DNA of 64,000 nt from Tricholomella constricta (lineage: Eukaryota; Basidiomycota; Agaricomycetes; Agaricales; Lyophyllaceae). The DNA lies in contig JAACJP010000008.1 of NCBI GenBank assembly GCA_013368375.1, positions 62,001-126,000 of the forward strand. Direction: 5' to 3'. The stretch's first letter is position 1; each line of letters opens with the position of its first letter. This document shows positions 18,778-33,788 of the stretch, piece by piece. The notes beneath the pieces were generated by a model that ran no database searches, was not told the origin of the DNA, and saw only the letters and a program-made list of their open reading frames with translations. Both the position numbers and the translations under genes were made by a program.

Positions 18778-21700
18778 TTAGTATGCAGAGCTCGCGTCAT
18801 AGAAAGCCTCCACGATTCTACAGACTTCTCCTGCATTAGGCCTGCGCTCGGGATCATCATCCCAGCAGCGCTCCATGAACGACCACTGGGAATCAGACAC
18901 GAAGGACTTGGCCGGCCGGCGTGGCTTCGTGCCTCTGTGCAACTCAATGACGACCTGTGCATCTGTCCGGATGTAATGATATGGAATCCGTCCTGACAGT
19001 ACCTAGAATGCATTCAACGTCTGCCAGAGATAGAGTTTGATAAATCGCCGAACGTACCTCAAGCATCACGCTTCCGAAAGAGTAGATATCACTGTGTTTA
19101 CTGACTGCAGGAGGCTGTCCGTCCTCTGGATGAAGGCGGTAGAGCAGCGCATCGGCCCAGCGCACGGCACCGCCGATTGTTGATGTAAAATAGGAAGTTC
19201 CATGGAACTCGACGACGATGCTCGACAGACCGAAGTCACACAGACATGCTTTGCCATCGTCAGTGATAAGAATGTTTGACTACACGTTGGTCATATTAAG
19301 AGACGTAAGTCATTGAGAAAGAAAGAAGACTAACGTACACCAGTGAGATCGCCGTGTATGATTGAACGCGAATGAACTGAGGTCAAATTAGCACAACGTC
19401 CAGTACCGTGGAAACGGGACGTCCACTCACGGTATGATAGGCCTTCGGCGACCTCGACAAGCTTTCGAGTGCGAGTTACTTATCAGCTATCACACGCAGG
19501 AGTAATAAAAGTTCGCACAAGTTTCAGACGGTCCGAGGTCGACATTATATCCCCGCATCTTTCCATGTGCTTGCTAACGCTACCGTGTTCCATCCACGGG
19601 CAGACCATGGAGCTGTAATGGCCGAAGTCGGATGCAGTGCCGTGTAAACTGAGGATATGCGGGTGGTCAAGGTTTTTCCAAATGCTAAGCTCGCGCTGTA
19701 ATCGCTGCGAAGTAATTTACGTCCCTCAGCTCGACATATTTGAGCCAATTGAAAGAACTGGTTACTCTGATCATTTTTTCTTCCATTTCCGGATCGTCGA
19801 TTCTGGACCTCAGCACCTTGACAGCCACCTATCATCGGACGTCAGTGGAAATCTGGCCATCACGCTATCAAATATGTGTGCACACATTTCGTTCACGATC
19901 GTCATCATGCCAGACGCCCTTCCAAACGTCGGAGAAGCCGCCGTGGGCGGAGGGATACCTTCCTTCCCTCGTGATTTTACCAGTCAGGTCAAGTAAAGAC
20001 GAAGTGTTCGAAGGCAGGCCTGTCCGTGTCAACGTAAGCCAGTACCAGATGAGAATCTTCGGATAACATCTCACCAAAGTCATCCTCCGCGGGGGATGTC
20101 GGAGGCTGGTCGTCAGAGAACACAAGGTGAGTTGGGCTCAAAGGTGACGGACTCCGCAAAACCTCAGGTATATTGTTGAAGAGGTTAGGCAAGAGTCCAG
20201 GACTAATTATGAGGAAGCCGTCATTGTATTCTTGATCGACGAAGGAAGAGGATTCGGAGCGGAACCCTTTCCTCGCGATGACACTCCAAGATCGCGCATG
20301 GGCCAACATTTGTCCGTGCTCGTCTTCATCCTCTGTAATTGCAGTGTCAGTCAGGCGGGCTGTCAACGTATAGAGGGGTGGGTTCGATGATACCTGACAG
20401 CAGCTCCTCGCCCTCGCCAAGCGTAACCTGGGGAACTACTACAGGTGGGCGGCAGATAGGTGGGACGAACAGCTCGAGAGTTGTGAGCCACTGATCCCAT
20501 TGAGGAGGGGTCATCGAAACGAACGTCAAATAGCGGATTTCGTTGTTTTTGTCCAACCAAGTAATTTCAATAGAACCTGGAAAAGAGAGACGATTCAACA
20601 TCGAACCCGTCAGTCTTCGCGACACACGTACTAGTATCTGGACATGACGCGGCTTCGAGTTCTGAAACCGGAATGGCATGAACAATGTCCAACAGGTTTG
20701 TTTTTCGTAATGCCGGCCCCATTTCCCAAGGGTATATCGGATAGGACTGGCCCGGCTGCTCTACTTCCCTCCTATCGAAGCCCTCTTTGCAACACAGAAG
20801 CAAAGTCTCAAACATGAAAACCGAGTACTGCATTTTCTTTGCTGGATCAACGACGAGGCAATCATCTAAAAGAAGGATGCCTAGATCGTCTGGATCTGGT
20901 GCGATCCAAATATACGTCCGACCTTTTAGCGTACGGACGGCGCGCATGGTGCGGAGCTGGTAGCCGACTTCGTCCATGGTTTCAGAGACGTCGCCGATCC
21001 TGAATACCGCTTCACATAAGGAGTTGTAGCCCGGGTCGTCCGTCGGTAATGTGACATTCAGTATTTCCTTATCGTTCGTCAAAATTGTCAACATACGGAG
21101 ACTCAAGATATGTCATTAAAATACGTACGTGGAGAATCATACTGTAGTCCGAGATACGTGAGATGATGGTAGAGGTATTTTGAAGCGCGATTCGAGCGCT
21201 GTTCACTAGTCCAGCCTGGGTAGACTTAGGGATTTGGATCGTGTTTGAATGCATTTAAATCATACCTCAAATTCTGTCGCCTCCAAAAAATCTGCGATGC
21301 CTAAATAATTGATACAAATTGAGCGGTACGCGCCAAACACTTTTGTGCGCGTGGAGTCGTCCTGAAGGATTTCAATCCCAGTTTGAACGATTGACCAACG
21401 GTAAAACATACATCAAGCGCGAATACTCTGGTCCACTGAAAATTTTCGGTAGTTTTTGAAAGGAGCTCTTCGGCACATTTTAGAAGGCGTTCATGATATT
21501 GAGGTAATCGACTTCGATTGATAAGAAAACACTCCAGGCAAGGTTCCATAAAATCTAAACCATCGGAAAGAGTTGTAGCAGCGTCCTACGGAGAATTCAA
21601 ATTCAAATTTATGCCAGTCAAGGAGGAACTTACAAGGACTGTTTTTAAATTAGATAGATGAGCCCGCTCAGTATCCACCAACTGTTGTATAAGCTCGCGT

Positions 21701-22274
21701 CTTCTACCCTGCGAGGCAAGGGGCACGACAAATAACCCTGGGTATGTCTCTTCCAGGGCAACTAGAAGGCGATAGACTGTTCTTAGAACCTATCTACAAT
21801 CAGCAACGACCACGAGCTTGTCGGGACCACCCATAGAATGAATACCGGCGATCGCCAACGCACTTTTGCAAAAGCAGAACTCGACGCGCTAAGAAAATCT
21901 TCACACCTCAAAACTTCGCCATACGGAAGCCTTCCCTGCACCTCGAGCAACTGCACCCGCTGAATGAAGCTCGCGAAATACACCTCTCGTTCCTCAACCC
22001 CAATTCCGAAATCAAAGTTTTCAAGATGCTGGACAATATGGCTAGGCGAAGGCGAGCCGAGAAGGTTCAACAGAGTGCCCAGTGGGGCCCCGAATGCAAA
22101 GCAGTCCCAGAGAAGTTCCAGCGGCGTGTGACGTTTCCGAAAAACGTGGTAACGCGTGTAATCGAGCCATAGGCGAAATTCCTGTATCAGCTCGAGACGC
22201 GAGAGGATCTGGAAGCTCTGGAGACGGAGATGATCAGGAGGCGCGCGAGGGGGTTGTAGACGTGGTTGCTTCAT
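18778..22274 (-). CDS. Cdc24-like RhoGEF fused to a protein kinase domain
   Basis: This is a multi-exon gene, read from ATG 22274. The N-terminus matches the Cdc24 calponin-like region (LWDCFAFGAPLGTLLNLL, FIQRVQLLEVQGRLPYGE). A DH domain follows from RRELIQQLVDTERAHL, roughly residues 165-350. A PH domain follows from about 365 (LLLDDCLVVDP, FMFETLLLCCKE, WLDKNNEIRYLTF). Instead of the PB1 domain of yeast Cdc24, an acidic linker leads into a kinase domain, roughly 640-900: AHGGFSDVWKG loop, VAVKVL, HGDLTGSN, DFGLSS, SDIYSFG. The join is supported by a 54-bp GT-AG intron (GTGAGA to ACAG, near 20020-20070) that brings the two parts into one frame. The kinase resembles the expanded TKL-like kinases of Agaricomycetes. 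Exon borders are hand-drawn. Two adjacent genes cannot be fully excluded, but I see no stop or promoter-sized gap. Confidence 0.75.
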
Positions 22275-25200
22275 CGAGACGGTCAATAATGATCATGACC
22301 TCGGCGGCATACGAACGAGATAAGTATGTGGAGCCCTCGAGCGAGCAGGAGACACTAGGAGACAGAATTGGTCATCTCCGGCGACGTCGCTTGAAAGATT
22401 GACATCAGACAATCATGTCAAACCCAGCCACAACGACTCACCAACTGAAAAGCTCCAAGAGGCTGTTAGGGAGCAACGCGTGTTGTTAGCACTTGCTAGA
22501 AGACATCCGATGCAGTGCAGAATGAATACAATCGATTGATTGATCAGATTCTTGTATGCCCCCGCACCTCCCCGCTGCGCTGCAAATTACTCGATGATGA
22601 GATCCATGCCTCCTATTCTGGACTTGACATAATTCTAGAGACTTCATTCACATGTACATTGACGCGGAATCGAGAATCAAAACGAAAGACGTGCAGTGAC
22701 GTGCTGTGGACGGCGATGTAATCAGAACCGTATTGAAAATCCCAAGTGGTAAAAGGCCTCTACGTCTGTCCATCTTAAGTATGCGCTATGGTCAAGTCAG
22801 CACCACGCCGTTTTGAACGGAGGAGTCCAATGCGGGTATCTCTCCAGTATTACAGAATTTTAGCATCGGGGCGCACACGCCAATATTCGGTCCGCCTTGA
22901 TATCGGAGGAAAGTTTTCTATGAAATGCGAGCCTTTTCGCTTTGAAATAACCAGTGTTATATATTTCTCCGAGCAGAAGCAATTTAAAACCGGCCCACAA
23001 TGTAGAATATTTTGACGTGGCCGTCGGACGCTTGCATCCTCAATCACACATGGGCTCGTGGTTCGCCATACCTGAATGTGCATGAGAGGCCATATAGGAA
23101 AGCACTCCTGCCCTTCGAAACTCTGGCGGACAGATACTTATGGTCTATTCATCCATACTAAACCGTCACCGCCCTCCCCAACCTTGACTTGTGTTTGGCA
23201 TCGCAGATCTGTAGAGCGCATGCCGCCTGCCACTGGGAAAACACCGCAATAGTACTAGGCTCGAGAGATGCAGACTCAGGTTACGGAACATCTTCACGCA
23301 TGCATGCAAAGGCGTCGTAATGATTAAAAAGAGGGAGGTACGCCTGCGCGAAAGGATTCAAGGAGTAGCTTCCACGGAGAGTCCTCGGAGATATCGACAT
23401 CCCAGAGTAAAGCTGTCTTCCAGAGATGTTCAGATCTGCTCGAAAGTATGTGCCATTTGTTGACCAGGAAGTTGAATCCAGCGTAGATGGAAAAACATGA
23501 TGGACTGACTGGCGTTAGATAGGATTTCGATTGTAGCCAATTGAACGGCAATTGAACATTTTATCCAGGAGAGACTCACTTTTCCAATGTAGGTCTACCG
23601 AAGAGAAAGGTTCCACAAGCTTTAAGCTGATGAGATCGCATATCGTTCATTTAAGTACCCATTGAGGACATCTTCCCATTGCCAGGGAATGCTGAAGTAT
23701 GAATGCGCACACGAAGAAGCGTCGAAGTCGTTGGATGGGTCGGCTTAAGTCGTTGCAGTACTGCTCATGAAAAAACAATACGAACCTTGCTGCGCCAGCT
23801 TTATAGCACTATGAAGCCTTTCCAGGTGCCAGGATACAATGAAACACCTTCCAGCAATTAGTGCTTTTGAGACATAACGGCAATTGGTCGAATAGATGGG
23901 CACACGCGACACGGATCTGCCAGTGCCGCCACCGACCGGTCTTTTAATCATGCACTCCGAGTAGCATAAAGTCGTTTCAAGGGGTGTCAGAGCCCAACGA
24001 CTCCATGGAAGCCTCTCAAGCTCTGTCGTCAAGCATGGGCGCCGTATGGAGGCAATGCGAGTGACGTTTGTGATAGTGATTGTGATAGTGATAGTGATGA
24101 TAGTGAACAATGGGTTCACAGTCACTGATGCAGCAAAAGCCCGCTACGCGACGCATAAGTGCGCTTCGCGATTTCGTGCGTGTTTCGTCAAAAAATAAAC
24201 CTAAACGTGCTTGAGGCGCCATATGGCGATGCAACTTTTCCCTGCCCCTAGGCCTTCGAACCCCCTAGCGGATAGATATGGTATATTCATCCACCCATGC
24301 ACCATCATACCAAAACGTCAACAGACCTTCCCCACGGTCAGCAACCCAGTCCGAACTTGAAAGCGAAGGGCAATTTATACCCCTCAAGGCAAGTCTAGCC
24401 TCGTTAGAGCCGTCACTACTCCTAGACGTATTTCCGCTTGGATTCCGTTCCGAGGCCGCCCAGCCGCATGACGAGTCTCCAGACCTCCGAACACGATCGA
24501 GTTTCCAAGTCGCGTGAAAACCCGATGAATCTCCGTGTGTGTGCTCCTCTTTTATCGTCACGTATTTATGGCGCGGACACGTACTGTACGTAAGTAGGTA
24601 AAACAGCCAAGGCAAGACAGCTTCGGCATATGAATACAAGCATGCGCAGAGCACATCGACAAAGGGCGCGTGCCCGTGGATGGGACAGGGGCAAGGAGGT
24701 CAGAGGATGCACGAGTGACGTTGCAGAAGCTTGTGGTCCTCGTGAGCCTTGAATGATCGCTGGCAGTGCGCACGAAGGTCGTAATGGCGTTCCCATCGTC
24801 AGGGTGGGAGTGTGTGAGCGGATACGGAAGTCTTTGGGACGATCATGTATGGAGTTGCTTGTTGTGGTCATAGGTCAGGGAGCGGGGGGAATCGGATTCG
24901 TTTTCGTTAATGTGGATGGTGGACAGTCGGGCGCTTCAATAGCGCCTTCGAATCACATAACCCCGAGTCTTCGCGAATATAAATTGCAACTGGCCGGGCG
25001 GCAGCGGGGGAAGGCCAAACATCGAAGCGGTTAAGGGTGGCGTGCTATTACATTTGTTTCGCCGCTTTGTTGGTCCTGTTTTTGTGAGCATTTTGGGACG
25101 CGAAGTTCTGAAGGGAAGGTGGGCGGCGGCCGACGTGTCAGAAAAAAATACAGTAAACAGGTGTTTGGACGTACCGACAAGGTCACAATGGGTGGGTGAG

Positions 25201-26519
25201 AAACAAGTGCCAAGAAAGCGCGTGTAAGGCGGTACGTCACTCGCAGTAAAGCACCTAAGCCTGTAACCACAGAATAGAGGGTTCGGCAGTGGAATATCAA
25301 CAGGTATTTTTATGCGCGTGGGTTCGGCTGTCGTTATTTAAAGTCTAGAACAAAAGACAGCGATTATCTTTCAAGGTCACCGTGCGCGGTCGCGGCCTCA
25401 TGCATCACGTAGAAGCAGCAGCAAGTTGTCCCCCAAAACCGAGCACCGAGAGACAAACACTTGGAATGAGTGGCTTCAGGGAGCAAACATGAGCCGTTGC
25501 ACGTCGACGATCATGCGACAAGCACACACCGCCGGGGAATGGGGGGCCGGGGTGTTGGATATGGCTATATCGCCGGGAGGGGTTACCTGTTTATGGGGTG
25601 GCCGGCCCCGCGGGATGCCCTCGAGAACGCCATCGGAGTTCCCATCTGCCGCCTCCTGGTAATGAAGCCATCTTGTTTTGAAGTGACGTTTGAGCGTTGA
25701 GCGATCTTGAGAGCGACAGGCGTCATCCAGCAGACGCATGGCCGGATCAGGAAACATATATGTGTCTTTCCGCCGAACACGATCGGTCCTGCGTTTCAAA
25801 ATGGTGGGCCCAAGCCTGTAACCCGCGCGGTCGCGATGAGTCATGGCGCCAGCCCAGCGCACGACGTTGGAGCTTTTTTCTGGGCGATTGTGGGCGTTGT
25901 TGTCGGGGTGACACTGATAGCTCCCTGTGGGCAGCAGAATGCGTCATGATGATCAGACGGATAAAGCACACTATGGGCACATGAATACGTGGACTCCAAG
26001 ATAAGGCTAGGCAGGGGCCAGCAAGGGCGAGCCAAGTACAGCAGGGTTGAGATCAGATGCGGGGTAATCACATTCCGATCAGCATCTGTGACCGGTTATT
26101 GATTTTTTTCTTCCTTGTGTTCAATTTCAACGTTCGTTGGTCACCAACGTGGACGAGGCAGCTGTAAGCAAGCCAGAGCAAGCCTCGAGGAAATAGGCAA
26201 AAAGAAAAGCAGGGCAGGGCAACGGACCGTATCTCCGCTTTTGGACTGCGACAAGCACGGCAACGGTTACGGCACGCAAACGGGAAAAATTGGGAGCTGA
26301 AATGTGGGGAAGCTGTGGGTATGCCAGCTGTCGTTCGTTCTTCCATCAGCTTTGATTGCAGCCCTCTTTTTGCGCGCCTGATTAGTGCTGCTTCCAAACT
26401 ACTGCTTCGTGTCCTCCAGCCCCCAGTCACACTATTCGGTCCTTCCCCGGACTTTGCTAGCCTGACTTGTCCTTATAATAACGTGCCTGTCTTTTCGTAA
26501 CTATTCCATTCTTGCCTTC
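22275..26519. other. Gene-poor region upstream of cre1
   Basis: Over 4 kb holds only short, overlapping frames on both strands with no recognisable domains. A minus-strand frame at 23324-23551 has a faint F-box-like look (FLVNKWHILSSRSEHLW) but is too short to call. The part nearest cre1 is presumably its promoter and 5' UTR. Confidence 0.5.
24070..24107. repeat. Short imperfect (GTGATA)n microsatellite
   Basis: About six imperfect GTGATA/GTGATT units lie in a row in non-coding DNA. Confidence 0.6.
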
Positions 26520-28935
<2,416 letters not shown>

Positions 28936-31495
28936 AGTGTCCACCCGTCCAGGCCAACCCAACCTTCCCCCTTCCTTCCTTCATTTTTTGCTTTGTCTAT
29001 GCGCTCTTTTCGTTTGAATCGGATCAACCCATCCACAACTCCCCTACTCACTCTTTGCTCTGTTCATGTGTGGACGATATGCTATCCCTCCTCTCCTTCC
29101 TCTCTTCCTTTCTTGAAATTTATTATCCGGATGACGATGCCACCAGTTAGCTACCTACACCCTATAGACCGTAGAAACTTAGATCTCCGTAGACTGCACA
29201 CCATACACCTAGACTTCCCTCTCTCGAGCTCTCTCTCCCCTGCGGACTATGTTCATGTCGTGCATCACCCCTCCATTGCCACTTTTAATTATCCCCATAG
29301 ATGCGGACATGCATATATTTACGGCTTGGCTAGTTTTCTTGTCGTCAATGATACACCTGTAATCTCTTGAATCCGGCTGCGGACTTTATGTGGCGTGCGT
29401 GGCATGCAATGATAAGTGCGCCTCAGTAGCAATTTGCCGCATCGAGCACGTTCAAGCATCGATTAAAGGCGATGTTTGGGGGTGGTTATATTGGCTACGT
29501 GATGTTTTGTATCCCACCATCATCACACCGTTTTTTCCTCTTCTTTCTTTGGTGAGGCTCGTTTGTTTCGACCCTGCTCCACGGCGAAACCTCGTTATTT
29601 CATATGTTATGCTACTCGGTGAGTGGCATGCATCAGTATCATAGTTCGAAGCGCAGGGAATTGTCATTCAAGTTTAGTAAACCTTCGCGGTTTCTCCGAG
29701 AAGCAGGGCTCCGCGGCCCAGCATAGTGGATGTCGGTCAATCTTCTTCTTCTTTTTCTCCAGAGACGCGGTCACTGCATAATGAATATTACCAACGCACA
29801 GATTTCATCAGACAGGTAGATCAGGCGTCGACTGTTTCCTTCCATTCTCGCCGAGGCTTCTCAGATATATTATAATTATTCTTGGTCTGCCTGTGCCTCT
29901 CAAACTACCGCCGGGATGACCGCTTTTTCAACAATGGAGAAGCGCGCGTTTCTTCCGACTCCCACCGCAAGCCCATGGCCGCCGACATGTGTAGTTTCTC
30001 GATTGGGCCGGGTTTAGGGCGGGACTGGTCCATTCATTCCTTGCTGGGAATCGGTGTTGCGAATTGGGCTGGCACTCCCTCGTGCCCCATGCTACGCGAC
30101 ATGCTTGTGAAAAGGCTCCATGTTTCTGGGAAACGTCACTTCTCGTTTCGCAGTCGCTATCCAAATTTGCGCAGCTGTAATATGCACCCCGAAACTGGGA
30201 TATCACTTGAATAACTCGGTAATCACAGGCTCGCACGTTCCTGCGCACGACTCATGGTATGATCACCCTTCAGCACGTCGGTTTGAGAAAAACTTGTCAC
30301 TGTAGCCTTGCTGCTGCAAGCACCGTTTATTAATATCTGCGCCCCACATGCCTGGTTATACGTGTGGGGGACGATCATTGCCGTCAGGACGCGACGCCAA
30401 TCCTCGCCGGATACGTACACCCGGGCCTGCGACAAGGCGTCGTGCATCGCGTGCCAAAGGCTGTAGTAACAAGCGACCCCATTCTTGAAACAAAATGGAC
30501 ACCGGGCGACGCCGGATATTCAGCGCTGGGCAGTGGAGATCTAGCTACCTCCAGCCTTCCTGGGGTGACTCTTAGCCAGGCTGGGCGGGCCTTGACGCTC
30601 AGTAAGGCGCGCTTCTCACCTCACGCTTGCCGCCCGAGGTGCCAGATCGAGGGTCGATCAAAATCTCGAGCCTCTTGACAGGCACTGAAAAAGAGAGTTC
30701 CCCGCTCCTTCGCGGAGTATTGTCGCACCATCGACGACTTCTTCGACGCATATGGCCCTTCGCTGCCTGCATACGGTCTTTGGAAGATCCGAAGCCTATT
30801 TATTTGTTCGTGAGATCTCATGAGGTCTTGCGTTTCTGGGCGATCCCTTGTAAGGCGGACTTCTGTGTCGATCCTCGACTTTTAGGAAGGTGGGTCAGGC
30901 TTGGGCCTCGGCATGATCTAATCAAATGTTTTGGTGTGCGTTGCAAGCTCCAAAATGCGACTTTCACGCCATATTACAGTGGTGGCGGACACTGAGTGGC
31001 CCACTGTCGTCGCAATTCTCCGCTCGCCATGCAGAAACAGCGAAGATCCTCCACGCGTTCCACATGGTTTACGCATCTCAGCTATTCGAGGCCACATTCT
31101 CGACGTGATCCTTCATCTGTATCACCGCACCCGGTCTCGCGATGTCAAAGGTTTGCCGTTTTCGACGCTGGCATTGTTAAGAATATGACGCTCAGATTCT
31201 CGGAGATTAGCAGAGATCAGGCCACCGAAGAACCCATCCTCCCAAGATCTGATATTTCCGAACAGTCCTTGGCGATTTTGCCTATGGCTGGTTGATGCTT
31301 GTTTGTCCCCTCAATCTCGAATGTGTTCGAGTTCGAAGGGGGCATAAACCGAGATGTCCATTCGGCCATGATGCATGATTCCGGCCGCAATGACACTATT
31401 CCTGGAAACATTCAAAGGCTGAGCTCGAGGGCTCGCGCTGCGGGATGGTGCGGAAGGGCTCTGGCTGGCTCTGGCTAGTGACGCTTTGATCTGGG
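28936..31495. other. cre1 3' flank and intergenic stretch
   Basis: The first 250 bp are pyrimidine-rich and look like the cre1 3' UTR. Beyond that only short frames occur (for example 30364-30678 and 30627-30995 on the plus strand), none with a domain I recognise. Some may be remnants of a lost gene. Confidence 0.5.
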
Positions 31496-33600
31496 TCATC
31501 GGTAGGCCGTCGCCCAAACAGGTTGACGACTAGATTTTTGACCTCGAGGTGTCTACATGAACACGCATTAGTCAATGTACACCTTGCATCTATTAGATTT
31601 AACATGAGGAGATAGGGCATCAATTATTATGGAGTCTTGAGTATATGTGCTTGCCCATGGTGTACAGATGCAAAGATAAAGGCGAAGGTCGATCAAGAAA
31701 AACAAGGGCGAAGCAATTAATACCGGACCCTCCTCGAACTCCGCGTTGTCTGGAACTTGGACGTCTCTCTGCGCAAGCGTCTGAAAAAAAAAACACAAGG
31801 CGCTTTGAACATCCGCACACATCACGAAAAACCTCAAAAGTCACGTACCGACTTGCCCTCTCCCTCTCAATCTCCCGCTTCTCCACCTCTTCCGCACTCA
31901 GCACCTCGAACTTCGTTCTGAACTCCTCTGCCTCTACCCAGTCCCGCCATATGCTCTTTAACGCTTTCGGACCTCGCCCATCCTTCGGTGCTCGCCCCCA
32001 CCCAAGTCCCAGCCCCGTCTTATCCTTCAGCAGCCCCAACCCACCACGATCTCTCGCCGGCGCACCTCCCGCCTCGTCCACCACCTCCCGGTGATCCCCG
32101 CCAATCACACCCCACTCGACCGCGTCCTTCTTGTGCTTCATTAGCTCCTCGTGCACCGCGTGTGCAACGAGCGGGACCGCCTCTCCCCCGAGCCCGACCT
32201 CCGTACACAGCTTCTTCGCAAAGGCCTCTGGCGTCAACGGGGAGAGCAAATCCCACTCGATGTGATCCATGAGGTGGTGGTTCGCTATCTGCACGTCAAT
32301 CTACATGTGCGTATGCGATCAGTTATATGCATATCAAAATTTATTTTCGCCTGGCGGTGAATAAAAGAGAGACATACGCTAAGGATGACGCGACATTCAG
32401 CGATGTCGTCACCATTTGGCGGGAGGGCGTCGACGTCCATCGCGCCGTCGACCCCCAAATCCATTGACGCGACGCCCTCATGCTCCTCGATCTGGGCTCG
32501 TATTTGGTTCGCGACGGTCTCCAGCCACGGCTGCAGCGGGAGGTCTAGATCGGTGCAGAATGTCCGCGCAAACGTTTCAGGCTTGATGAGTGTCTCGTTC
32601 AGGTTCCAGACGAAGCAATCCCGAACCCTGTGCGTGTCCGTTTCGAACTCGACGCGGATAGGGATGAGGGCAGATCGTGTGACGGCGTGTTTTTCCATTA
32701 CATCTTGTGTTCTTGACGGGTTCGGGCTGCATAAGTACTGGATAACTCGACCAGTTAGTCGGAGAGACTCACGGGTAGATATGCTGAGTTGGCGGCATCA
32801 GTCTCGACTTGATGAATTTTGCAGGGGGCACCATTCCCAGATAGCTCTGGTCTAGTTCAGCTTTCTCCGGTTTCTGAGGCGCAGGGGGGTGCGGTGTCAA
32901 AGAACCTGTGTTGGGATTGTACGTTCCCCCTCGACTCCTGCTCTGGCGAATTGACGTCCTTATCCCTCCGCTGGCTACAAAATCGGAGTCATCAGAGTCG
33001 AGGGCTCCAGCGTCGGGAAGATCGTCTCCGGACCCGGGATCAGCGTAATTTATCACTCCACCGCGTCGCGTGGACGTGCGAGCACCTGTCGCAGAGCTTG
33101 AGGCGAGTATTGGTTGCATGAGAAGCGTTGCCCCTGTGCGAAGGCGCGACGAGTAAGTAGAGTGAAGCGCCTGGGTAGCAGTAGGTAGGGGCGGCCGGGG
33201 GGGATTTGGAGTAGAAACTGGCACTGCCGGAAGCAGATTTGTGATTGGCATGGCTGGCTGATAGACGGGCGGGACGTATGACGTCTGGAGTGTATTGGCG
33301 AGGTTGCTAGACCGTGTCGTGCGCGAACGGGTACTTCTCGTGTTAGTGGTTGGGGGCTTTGGAGGCGGGGTAGTGGCAGTCGACCATGTGTGGAGGTTCT
33401 TCATATATGCTGCATGAAAGCAAGTCCAGTACTGCGATAAGATAAGTGAGCCTGTTTGACGTACCTTTTGAGTGTGCTGGCTGCGGTGTCGGCGCCGCAT
33501 ATGAAGAAAGCTGGGATATTGTCTGTCTCAACTGCATGTCGGACATGGTATTGAAACCAGTTGGAAACCCTGATCCCGACGCGGCTTGATTTTCAGCCAT
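31496..33600 (-). CDS. SNF5: SNF5/SMARCB1-type chromatin-remodelling subunit
   Basis: This is a core subunit of SWI/SNF-class or RSC-class remodellers in the nucleus. The first exon is 33465-33600 and the second runs 32773-33409. The N-terminal half is Pro/Ser/Thr-rich. The two SNF5 repeats are clear. Repeat 1 is LIPIRVEFETD, FVWNLNET and TFARTFCTDLDLP. Repeat 2 is QIANHHLMDHIEWDL, PEAFAKKLCTEVGL and HEELMKHKKD. An acidic, Arg-rich helix ending YVTLAQRD follows. The terminal exon is the weakest part: a splice from the GP codon pair to PRGQKSSRQPVW, stopping at 31496-31498, keeps frame, but other ends are possible. Whether it is Snf5 (SWI/SNF) or Sfh1 (RSC) cannot be told here. Confidence 0.85.
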
Positions 33601-33788
33601 TTTTTTTGAGATAGTCAACGCCCTTCCGTGCAGTGCTCTTCAACGGAATCCCGTAGTAGGGGATGAAGGGAGAACTGGGGGAAGGCTGCGCCGTAAGATA
33701 TGGCTCTGCCAGAAACGCGACTGTCACAGTCGTCACACTCTCCCATATCTCCAGATATTATCCATTATTCCGTATTCCGACGACTGCC
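33601..33788. promoter_or_regulatory. 188-bp divergent promoter between SNF5 and the family X polymerase
   Basis: The two start codons lie back to back with only 188 bp between them, so the two genes must share or overlap promoter elements. No clear TATA box is visible. Confidence 0.6.

Noticed and set aside
23324..23551. Possible F-box fragment
   Set aside because: Only a weak resemblance over one short frame, no leucine-rich partner and no splice context.
26290..26450. SYGGRG-type sites before cre1, suggesting autoregulation
   Set aside because: The 6-bp degenerate motif is expected by chance about every 250 bp on two strands, so the few seen are not evidence.
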